A stretch of 7,358 bases of DNA from CAZIOH01 sp964540815 (GTDB lineage: Bacteria > Myxococcota_A > Polyangia > Fen-1088), in assembly GCA_964540815.1 (NCBI GenBank), contig CAZIOH010000162.1:1-7358 (forward strand). The letters are read 5' to 3'. A program made the position numbers and the translations under genes. Positions 1 to 5,635 of the stretch are shown here, one piece after another (positions within the stretch are counted from its first letter, which is position 1; the number at the start of each line of letters is the position of its first letter). The notes under the pieces are model-generated. The model did no database searches. It had not been told where the DNA came from and saw only the letters and a list, made by a program, of their open reading frames with translations.

Positions 1-579
1 CCGGTCACCGAGCCGTCGGGGAACATGATCGTCGACATCGGCGGCGGCACCACCGAGGTGGCGGTGATCTCCATGGCGGGGATCGTGGTGTCGAAGTCGA
101 TCCGGGTGGCGGGGGACAAGCTCGACGAAGCCCTCGTCGCCTTCATCAAGCGCAAGTACAATCTCCTGGTGGGGGAGCGCACCGCCGAGATGATCAAGAA
201 GGAGATCGGCAACGCCTATGCGGTGGACCAGGTGTCCACCATGGAGATCAAGGGCCGCGACCTGGTGGCCGGGATCCCCAAGACCCTGGTGGTCAACAGC
301 GACGAGATCCGCGAGGCGCTGGCCGAGCCGGTCAACCAGATCGTCGACGCGGTCCGCTCGGTGCTGGAGCGCACCCCGCCCGAGCTGGCCGCCGACATCG
401 TCGATCGCGGCATCGTCCTCACCGGCGGCGGCTCGCAGCTCAAGAACCTGGACGTCCTCTTGCGCGAGGAGACCGGGCTGCCGGTGATCGTGTGCGATTC
501 TCCCGAATGCGCGGTGGTCCTCGGAACGGGGCGGGCCCTCGACGAGCTGGCGCTGCTGCGCGAGGTTGCCCTGCAGTAG
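1..579 (+). CDS. mreB: Rod-shape determining protein MreB, C-terminal part (5' truncated by window edge)
   Basis: MreB is the bacterial actin homologue: an ATP-binding protein that forms membrane-associated filaments and orients the elongasome that builds the lateral cell wall. The reading frame is open from the first base, so only the last 192 residues of a protein usually near 345 residues are present. The second phosphate-binding motif DIGGGTTEVAVIS is near the start of the visible part, followed by the GGDKLDE-like segment (here AGDKLDEAL), the EIG.AY region, and the adenosine-contacting LTGGGSQLKNLD motif near residue 140. The end, SPECAVVLGTGRALDE, matches the usual MreB C-terminus. The TAG stop is at 577-579. 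It is followed after 32 bp by mreC on the same strand, the standard mre order. No frameshift or missing motif is seen in the visible part. Identification is from recognised family motifs; the true start and the promoter lie outside the window. Confidence 0.97.
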   Translation, partial: PVTEPSGNMIVDIGGGTTEVAVISMAGIVVSKSIRVAGDKLDEALVAFIKRKYNLLVGERTAEMIKKEIGNAYAVDQVSTMEIKGRDLVAGIPKTLVVNSDEIREALAEPVNQIVDAVRSVLERTPPELAADIVDRGIVLTGGGSQLKNLDVLLREETGLPVIVCDSPECAVVLGTGRALDELALLREVALQ

Positions 580-599
580 GCGGGGAGGCGGACGAGCGC

Positions 600-604
600 G
601 GAAG
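600..604 (+). promoter_or_regulatory. Probable ribosome binding site of mreC
   Basis: GGAAG lies 7 nt upstream of the ATG at 612. It supports that start over the upstream in-frame ATGs at 492 and 507, which lie inside mreB and would add about 35-40 residues without MreC character. A second purine-rich run, GGGGAGG at 582-588, is too far away to serve this start. Confidence 0.5.
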
Positions 605-611
605 CCAGCTG

Positions 612-1523
612 ATGATCGCCGGTGGGAAACGTCTCCGCGAAGGAGCGATCGTGGCGGCCATGGTGGTGCTGGCGTTGATCGCGCTGCGCATCAGCGCCCG
701 CAACCCCGGCGAGCTGTCGACCCTCGACCGCGGGATCCTGATGGTGGTGGCCCCCGCCCAGACCGCCCTGTCGACCGTGGCGCGCGCCATAGGCGGGGTC
801 GCGGGGCGCTACGTCGAGCTCACCCACGTGCGCGCCGAGAACGATCACCTGCGCAGCGAGGCGGCGCGCTTGCGGGCCGAGCTCATCGAGACCAAGCGGC
901 TCGCCGCCGAGAGCGGGCGCTACCAGCGGCTGCTCGGCCTCAAGGACACCACCCCCGCGGAGACCCTGGCTGCGCGCGTCATCAGCATCGACGCCTCCCC
1001 GTACTTCCGGGTGGCGCGGGTGGAGCTCGATCGCGGCGCCGGCCTGGTGCGCCACGGGATGCCGGTGCTCACCTCGGACGGGGTGGTCGGGCGGATCAAC
1101 CGCGTCGGGGACACCACCTCCGACATCCTGCTGGCGGTCGACTCGCGCTCGTCCATCGACGTGTTCTTGCCGCGCACCGGGGGCCGCGGGGTCCTGCGCG
1201 GGAAGGCCGGCGAGAACGGGTATCGCTGCACCATCGAGTACCTGGTGCGCGGCGAGCAGGCGCGCGAGGGGGATCTCGTGCTCACGAGCGGGCTCGGCGG
1301 AGCGTTTCCGCGAGATCTGCCGGTGGGCAAGGTGACCCGGGTCGCGCCGAACCCGTCGGATCTCTACCAGGAGGTGGAGGTCACGCCCGACGTGGACTTC
1401 GCGCGCCTCTCCGAGGTGCTGGTGGTGGTCGCGCCGCCGCCCACGCCGGATCCGGAGGCGAGCCTCCCGACGGCCCGCCGCCTCCCGCAGCTTCCGGCCC
1501 GCGGCCCGGCGGTGTACCGATGA
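612..1523 (+). CDS. mreC: Rod-shape determining protein MreC
   Basis: MreC is a bitopic inner-membrane protein whose periplasmic part binds and activates PBP2 and links MreB to the wall synthase. With the ATG at 612 the product has 303 residues, normal for the family. The order is: a short basic N-terminus, one membrane segment at about residues 11-29 (rich in A, V, L, I), a periplasmic coiled coil at about 66-110 beginning YVELTHVRAENDHLRSE, then the two beta domains. Recognisable family blocks are DGVVGRINRVG, DILLAVDSRSSIDVF, GGRGVLRGK, GDLVLTSGLGGAFPRDLPVG and the C-terminal DFARLSEVLVVV. A short Pro-rich tail follows (PPPTPDPEAS...). It sits 32 bp after mreB. Its TGA stop overlaps an ATG (ATGA at 1520-1523) that opens a 28-codon frame rather than mreD. 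The start choice rests on the GGAAG site and the membrane segment position. Confidence 0.95.
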   Translation: MIAGGKRLREGAIVAAMVVLALIALRISARNPGELSTLDRGILMVVAPAQTALSTVARAIGGVAGRYVELTHVRAENDHLRSEAARLRAELIETKRLAAESGRYQRLLGLKDTTPAETLAARVISIDASPYFRVARVELDRGAGLVRHGMPVLTSDGVVGRINRVGDTTSDILLAVDSRSSIDVFLPRTGGRGVLRGKAGENGYRCTIEYLVRGEQAREGDLVLTSGLGGAFPRDLPVGKVTRVAPNPSDLYQEVEVTPDVDFARLSEVLVVVAPPPTPDPEASLPTARRLPQLPARGPAVYR

Positions 1524-1606
1524 GCCTGGGCCGGCGCGTGCGCGCCACCCCGACGTCGGTGCCAGGCCCAAGGGGGCGGTGGGGCGCGAAGCGGTGGCCA
1601 TCGTGA
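1520..1606 (+). other. 28-codon mini-ORF bridging mreC and mreD (translation unproven)
   Basis: An ATG overlapping the mreC stop (ATGA at 1520-1523) opens a frame of 28 codons, starting MSLGRRVRATP and ending RWGAKRWPS. Its TGA at 1604-1606 overlaps the GTG at 1603 that is the best start for mreD (GTGA). The peptide is basic and has no hydrophobic segment. There is no convincing Shine-Dalgarno sequence, but the stop/start overlaps at both ends are what reinitiating ribosomes would use. It could be a coupling leader or simply a chance open frame in G+C-rich DNA; I do not recognise the peptide. Confidence 0.25.
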
Positions 1607-2148
1607 GATCGCTCGTGACCCTGGTGGTCGCGTACCTGCTGCTCATCCTGCAGTCCACCGTCCAGGAGCTGGCGCCGGTCCGCATGCCGGCCCCGTCGCT
1701 CGGCCTGCTGGTGGTGCTGTACGTGGGCCTGTCGCCGAAGTGGGCGATCTCGTCGGCCTCGGTGGTGGCGCTGTGCACCGGCTACCTGCTCGATCTCGTG
1801 TCGGGCGCGCCGCAGGGGGTGCACGCCCTGGTCTTCGTGTTGATGGTGGTGATGGCCCGGGGCCTGTCGACCCGGGTGGCCGTGCAGGGGATCCTGCTGT
1901 CGGCGGCCACCGCCTTCGTGGCCAGCTTGGTCGCCGCCTTCCTGGTCGTGCTGGTGCGGGCCCAGGTCTCGCCCGAGGGCGGCTACGGGGGGCTGCGCCA
2001 GGCCCCGGTCGAGGCGCTCCTGACGGGCGTGTGCGGTCCCGTGGTGCTCGGTCTCCTGCGGCGGATCGACGGCAAGCTCGAGGACACACGCGCCCGGGTG
2101 GGGCTGGCGCGGGGCTCGCGCACGGGGGCGCTGCCGCCGTGGAAATAG
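1603..2148 (+). CDS. mreD: Rod-shape determining protein MreD
   Basis: MreD is a small polytopic inner-membrane protein of the elongasome that works with MreC to control PBP2-RodA. The chosen GTG at 1603 gives 181 residues. The in-frame GTGs at 1579 and 1594 would add 8 or 3 residues and cannot be excluded. The start at 1603 is preferred because the hydrophobic first membrane segment (VTLVVAYLLLILQ, residues 5-17) follows at once, as usual in MreD, and because the preceding mini-ORF stop overlaps it. The diagnostic MreD block is present: G60YLLD64 followed by SGAPQGVHAL at 67-76. Hydrophobic stretches near residues 32-58, 73-85 and 95-122 and a final one near 140-155 fit five to six membrane passes. 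The last 10 nt overlap the mrdA start. The C-terminus is basic and probably cytoplasmic. Confidence 0.92.
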   Translation: MRSLVTLVVAYLLLILQSTVQELAPVRMPAPSLGLLVVLYVGLSPKWAISSASVVALCTGYLLDLVSGAPQGVHALVFVLMVVMARGLSTRVAVQGILLSAATAFVASLVAAFLVVLVRAQVSPEGGYGGLRQAPVEALLTGVCGPVVLGLLRRIDGKLEDTRARVGLARGSRTGALPPWK

Positions 2149-4340
2149 CCGGGCAGGACGCCGAGCTGCCCGAGATCCGTCGCCGGGTCCGGATGCTCGG
2201 GCTCTTCGTCTTCGGCGTCTTCGGCGCGATCGCTGGACGGCTCTTCTACCTGCAGGTGGTGGAGGGCGACTCGTTTTACCGGCTGACCTCGGACAGCATC
2301 GTCAAGACCGTGGTTCGCCCCGCCGTGCGCGGCGAGATCCGCGACCGCAAGAACCGGGTCCTCGCCCGCATGCGCCCGTCGGCGAACGTGTCGGTCCTGC
2401 CCCGGGAGCTCTCGCCCGAGGTCTTCGCACGGCTGGCGGGGCTGCTCGGCTGGGGGCCGACGGAGACCGAGGAGTGGTGGGATCGCATCGAGAGCGATCG
2501 GCGTGACCCGAGCCACGACCGCGAGCACACCCTGCTCGTGCGCGAGGACGTCCCGCGCGACGCCCAGGCCGTGCTCGAGGAGAGCGGCCTCGATCTGCCG
2601 GGCGTGCGCCTCGAGCACGCCATCCGGCGCGACTATCCCTATGGCGTCCTCGGGGCGCACGTGCTCGGGTACATGAACGAGATCTCTGCGGACGAGCTGC
2701 GTCTGCGAAAGCAGGAGGGCTACCGCTCGGGCGAGCTCGTGGGACGCATCGGCCTCGAGCGACAGTTCGAGGGGTACCTGCGGGGGCGCTCGGGCTTCGA
2801 GAAGCTGGTGGTCGACCGGCGCGGCGTCCCGCGCACCAGCATCCACGACCTGGTGGAGGGCGCGACCCGGCAGGAGCCCATCCCCGGCAACAGCGTGTTC
2901 CTGACCCTCGACGTCGACGTGCAACGCCTGGCCGAGCGGGCGATGCGCAACGTGAACGCCGGGGGCGCGGTGGTCCTCGACGTCACGACCGGGCGGATCC
3001 TGGCGGCGGTGTCGCGGCCGGCCTTCGATCCCAACGAGATGTCGGGGCACCTGTCGGCCGATGCGCAGGCCCGGCTGTTCGCCGATCGCTACCGTCCCCT
3101 GCGCGACAAGGTGCTGACCGAGACCTACTACCCCGGGTCGACGTTCAAGGTGGTCTCCGCGCTCACCGCGCTCGAGGACAAGCTGCTCGCGCCCGAGGAG
3201 AAGGCCAAGTGCCACGGGTACTACGAGCTCGGCCGGCGGCGCTTCAAGTGCACCAAGACCCACGGCGTGGTCAGCATGTACGACGCCATCGTGCAGAGCT
3301 GCAACGTCTACTTCTACGAGCTCGGGGCGCGCCCCGGGATGCTCGACCGGCTGGCCAAGTTCGCGACCGACCTGGGGCTCGGCGCGCCGACCGGGCTCGG
3401 CCTCAACGGGGAGGAGTCGGGGTTCATCCCCACCGAGGACTGGTACCGCGCCCAGAAGCGCGAGGATCCCACGGCCGAGGGGTTCCAGGTCGGCGACGCG
3501 CTGAACGCGGTCATCGGGCAGGGCTCGACCCGGGTGACCCTGCTGCAGATGGCCACCATGTACGCGGCGGTCGCCAACGGGGGCAAGCTGTGGCTGCCCC
3601 AGATCGTCGAGCGCATCGAGTCTCCCACCGGCCAGGTGCTGGAGGAGTTCGCCCCGCGGGTGCGACGGGATCTGGCCATCTCGCCCGAGAACCTGGCGAT
3701 CGTGCGGCAGGCGCTGGTGGGGGTGGTGAACGAGCCCAAGGGCACCGCCAACAAGGCCCGCATCGACGACGGCATCGAGGTGGCGGGCAAGACCGGGACG
3801 GCGCAGGTGCGGCACTTCAGCCGGCGGGGCGAATCCGCGTCCAGCTACGACTCGAACGACCACGCCTGGTTCGTGGGGTTCGCCCCCGCCGGGAATCCGC
3901 GCATCGCCTTCGCGGTCCTGGTCGAGCACGGCGGCCACGGCGGCGAGATCGCGGCGCCCATCGCCATGGAGATCGCCCACACCTACTTCGAGACGGTCGC
4001 GCCGGCCGACAAGCTCGCGCCGCGGGTTGGCCTGCTGCGAAGGCGGGCGGCGGGGGCCGAAGCGCTGGCCGGGGCCGAGGCCGAGGCGCGCGAGCCTCCC
4101 TTCGTGCCCGTGCCCGTGCCCGTGCCCGGCCCCGGGCTCGATCGAGCGGGTGGGGCCGCCGTGCAGGCGCCCGAGCCCGAGCCCGCGTCGGCGCCCGTGC
4201 CGGCGCCTGCGCCTGCCAACCCGTCGGGTTCGCAGCCATCCGCGGCTGCGCCGCCAGAGCCCGAAGCCGCGCAGCCCTCGGATGTCCCGGCTCAACCGGC
4301 GGCCCCGCGCGCCTCCTCGATGGCCGAGGAGATCCCTTAG
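2139..4340 (+). CDS. mrdA: Penicillin-binding protein 2 (elongasome peptidoglycan transpeptidase) with Pro/Ala-rich tail
   Basis: PBP2 is the class B transpeptidase that cross-links peptidoglycan made by RodA during elongation. GTG at 2139, inside the mreD end, gives 733 residues; the ATG at 2193 is an alternative but would fall at the edge of the membrane anchor. GGGGG at 2124-2128 may be its ribosome site. The anchor is at about residues 20-41. The dimerisation (pedestal) region begins with RPAVRGEIRDRKNRVLA near 61-77 and includes the class B block GRIGLERQFEGYLRG. The catalytic motifs are complete: S334-T-F-K337 (nucleophile Ser334), S387-C-N389 and K551-T-G553. The typical enzyme domain ends near residue 618. 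The remaining ~110 residues are Ala-, Glu- and Pro-rich, include VPVPVPVP from residue 656, and are not part of standard PBP2, which is usually 600-650 residues. rodA, its partner, follows. Confidence 0.96.
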   Translation: MEIAGQDAELPEIRRRVRMLGLFVFGVFGAIAGRLFYLQVVEGDSFYRLTSDSIVKTVVRPAVRGEIRDRKNRVLARMRPSANVSVLPRELSPEVFARLAGLLGWGPTETEEWWDRIESDRRDPSHDREHTLLVREDVPRDAQAVLEESGLDLPGVRLEHAIRRDYPYGVLGAHVLGYMNEISADELRLRKQEGYRSGELVGRIGLERQFEGYLRGRSGFEKLVVDRRGVPRTSIHDLVEGATRQEPIPGNSVFLTLDVDVQRLAERAMRNVNAGGAVVLDVTTGRILAAVSRPAFDPNEMSGHLSADAQARLFADRYRPLRDKVLTETYYPGSTFKVVSALTALEDKLLAPEEKAKCHGYYELGRRRFKCTKTHGVVSMYDAIVQSCNVYFYELGARPGMLDRLAKFATDLGLGAPTGLGLNGEESGFIPTEDWYRAQKREDPTAEGFQVGDALNAVIGQGSTRVTLLQMATMYAAVANGGKLWLPQIVERIESPTGQVLEEFAPRVRRDLAISPENLAIVRQALVGVVNEPKGTANKARIDDGIEVAGKTGTAQVRHFSRRGESASSYDSNDHAWFVGFAPAGNPRIAFAVLVEHGGHGGEIAAPIAMEIAHTYFETVAPADKLAPRVGLLRRRAAGAEALAGAEAEAREPPFVPVPVPVPGPGLDRAGGAAVQAPEPEPASAPVPAPAPANPSGSQPSAAAPPEPEAAQPSDVPAQPAAPRASSMAEEIP
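4104..4127 (+). repeat. (GTGCCC)4 hexanucleotide repeat within mrdA
   Basis: Four perfect copies of GTGCCC encode Val-Pro four times (residues 656-663) in the C-terminal tail of PBP2. A unit of six bases keeps the frame, so slippage would change only the length of the tail. More degenerate GCGCCCG/GAGCCC-type repetition continues to about 4215. Confidence 0.9.
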
Positions 4341-4343
4341 GCC

Positions 4344-4409
4344 ATGTCCCTGGAAGTTCGGAGAGCCTCGGTGGCCCCTGGCGGCCACCATTCTGGCTGG
4401 GGTCCGTAG
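4344..4409 (+). other. 21-codon mini-ORF between mrdA and rodA (translation unproven)
   Basis: An ATG 3 nt after the mrdA stop opens a 21-codon frame (MSLEVRRASVAPGG to SGWGP) ending with TAG at 4407-4409, just 2 nt before the GTG start of rodA. GAGGAG at 4326-4331 lies 12 nt upstream of the ATG, a little far but the best Shine-Dalgarno-like sequence in the gap. The peptide has no hydrophobic segment and is not like a RodA N-terminus. It might be a leader that hands ribosomes to rodA, a relic of an older start, or chance. Confidence 0.25.
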
Positions 4410-4411
4410 CG

Positions 4412-5509
4412 GTGGCGCTTCCGACCATCGCGTGGCGCAAGCTGCGCTTTCGCTTCGACTGGACGCTCATGCTGGCCACCTTGACCCTGGTCGCCATCGG
4501 TCTCGTCAACCTGTGGAGCGCCGTGCAGGATCGCGGGCCGCACCTCTTCTCGAAGCAGGTGTCGCTGCTGGCGGTGGGGTTGGCGGTCTTCCTCGGCGTG
4601 GCGGCGCTCGACTACCGGACCATCGGCCGCCTCGGCTACATCCTCTACGGCGCCGGGGTGGCCATGCTCATGGCGGTGCTGCTCTTCGGCAAGGTGGTGG
4701 GGGGCGCGCGCCGCTGGTTCGATCTCGGGCCGGTCCACCTGCAGCCCTCGGAGATGGTCCAGGTGCTGACCATCCTCGCGCTCTCCAAGTACCTCAACGA
4801 TTCGCCCGCGCTCGAGGGGCGCACGCTGCGCCACCTGGCCATCCCGGTGGCCATCGTCAGCGTGCCGGTGCTGCTGATCGCCCGGCAGCCCGACCTCGGG
4901 ACGGCCTTCCTCATCTTCCTCATCTTCATCACCGTCATGCTGACCGCCCGGCTGCGCCTCAAGACCCTGGCCGGGATCATGGGGCTCGCCATCATCTCGG
5001 CCTCACCGATCTGGCGCTATGGCCTGCACGAGTACCAGCGCAAGCGGGTGGAGGCCTTGCTCAACCCCGACTCGGCGGAGGCCTGGCAGTCCCGCCAGGC
5101 GCTGAACGCCATCGGCTCCGGGCGCTTCGCTGGCAAGGGGTTCTTGCAGGGCACCCAGATCCGTATTCGCAGATTGCCCGCGCTGTGGACCGACTTTCCC
5201 TTCGCCGTGTGGGCCGAGGAGTGGGGGTTCCTCGGCGGCATGCTGGTCCTCTGCGCCTACGCCGTCCTCATCTTCTGGACCCTCAAGATCGCCAGCGGCG
5301 CCCGGGATCGCTTCGGGGCCACGCTGTGCGTGGGGGTCGCCGCGCTCCTCTTCTGGCACGTGGCCATCAACGTCGGGATGGTGATCGGCGTGCTGCCGGT
5401 GGTCGGCGTGACGTTGCCGCTCATCAGCTACGGTGGCTCGAGCGTGCTCACGATCATGGCGGCGCTCGGGCTGGTGATGAACGTGTCGATCCGCCGCTAC
5501 TCGTATTGA
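4412..5509 (+). CDS. rodA: RodA, SEDS-family peptidoglycan glycosyltransferase
   Basis: RodA polymerises lipid II into glycan strands in complex with PBP2 during cell elongation; it is a polytopic inner-membrane SEDS protein. GTG at 4412 gives 365 residues, close to the usual 370, and places the typical RFDWTLM block at residues 13-19 before the first membrane segment. GGGG at 4399-4402 (9 nt away) may be the ribosome site. Family blocks are ARRWFDLGPVHLQPSEMVQ, ARQPDLGTAFLIF, WQSRQALNAIGSG with GKGFLQGTQ, WAEEWGFLGG, and the C-terminal PLISYGGSSVL. The aspartate equivalent to the essential E. coli Asp262 is present as Asp261 in TDF. The loop around it is unusual: LPALWTDFPF (255-264) instead of the common LPERHTDFIF. 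The frame is open well upstream inside mrdA, but that part is a shadow. Its stop lies within the first copy of a 17-bp tandem repeat. Confidence 0.95.
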   Translation: MALPTIAWRKLRFRFDWTLMLATLTLVAIGLVNLWSAVQDRGPHLFSKQVSLLAVGLAVFLGVAALDYRTIGRLGYILYGAGVAMLMAVLLFGKVVGGARRWFDLGPVHLQPSEMVQVLTILALSKYLNDSPALEGRTLRHLAIPVAIVSVPVLLIARQPDLGTAFLIFLIFITVMLTARLRLKTLAGIMGLAIISASPIWRYGLHEYQRKRVEALLNPDSAEAWQSRQALNAIGSGRFAGKGFLQGTQIRIRRLPALWTDFPFAVWAEEWGFLGGMLVLCAYAVLIFWTLKIASGARDRFGATLCVGVAALLFWHVAINVGMVIGVLPVVGVTLPLISYGGSSVLTIMAALGLVMNVSIRRYSY

Positions 5510-5537
5510 ATCGGGGACCTTATTGAGTCGGGGACGT
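5504..5537. repeat. Tandem 17-bp direct repeat overlapping the rodA stop codon
   Basis: TATTGAATCGGGGACCT (5504-5520) is followed immediately by TATTGAGTCGGGGACGT (5521-5537). The copies match at 15 of 17 positions. The first copy supplies the last Tyr codon and the TGA stop of rodA. The TCGGGGAC core resembles short intergenic repeats that I associate with deltaproteobacterial-type genomes, sometimes near REP-associated transposases; that link is from memory and is only an inference. Confidence 0.75.
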
Positions 5538-5563
5538 GGCTCGCTGCCGCTCGCGCGTCCCCG
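5529..5563. repeat. Inverted repeat (hairpin) in the convergent intergenic region
   Basis: CGGGGACG (5529-5536) is perfectly complementary to CGTCCCCG (5556-5563), with a 19-nt G+C-rich loop. The left arm is the core of the second 17-bp repeat copy, so direct and inverted copies are combined. No T-run follows on either strand, so it is not a standard intrinsic terminator, though it could impede transcription or protect mRNA ends between the convergent genes. The rest of 5564-5635 holds nothing clear except a pyrimidine-rich CT tract at 5624-5637. Confidence 0.55.
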
Positions 5564-5635
5564 CGCGGCGCTCGCCTGAACCGCGGGAGGTGAAGCGGGG
5601 GGCAGGCACCACAGGCCGTTGACCCTCTCTCTTCT

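Noticed and set aside
216..1778. A 520-codon open frame on the - strand opposite mreB-mreC-mreD
   Set aside because: It crosses three well-supported genes, is composed of Arg/Ala/Gly/His-rich sequence, and shows no domain or plausible ribosome site.
1983..4391. An 802-codon open frame on the - strand opposite mrdA
   Set aside because: Its product is low-complexity (Arg, Gly, His, Leu, Ala) with no recognisable domain, and it mirrors the strongly supported PBP2 gene. Long antisense frames are common in G+C-rich coding DNA.
3209..4411. Possible N-terminal extension of rodA (frame open back to 3209)
   Set aside because: The upstream 401 codons are Arg/Ala-rich shadow of mrdA, and RodA homology begins only after the GTG at 4412, which gives a normal family length.
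4344..4440. A frameshift that would join the ATG at 4344 to the rodA frame
   Set aside because: The peptide from 4344 has no resemblance to a RodA N-terminus, and RodA is already full length from 4412; no disrupted family motif needs repairing.
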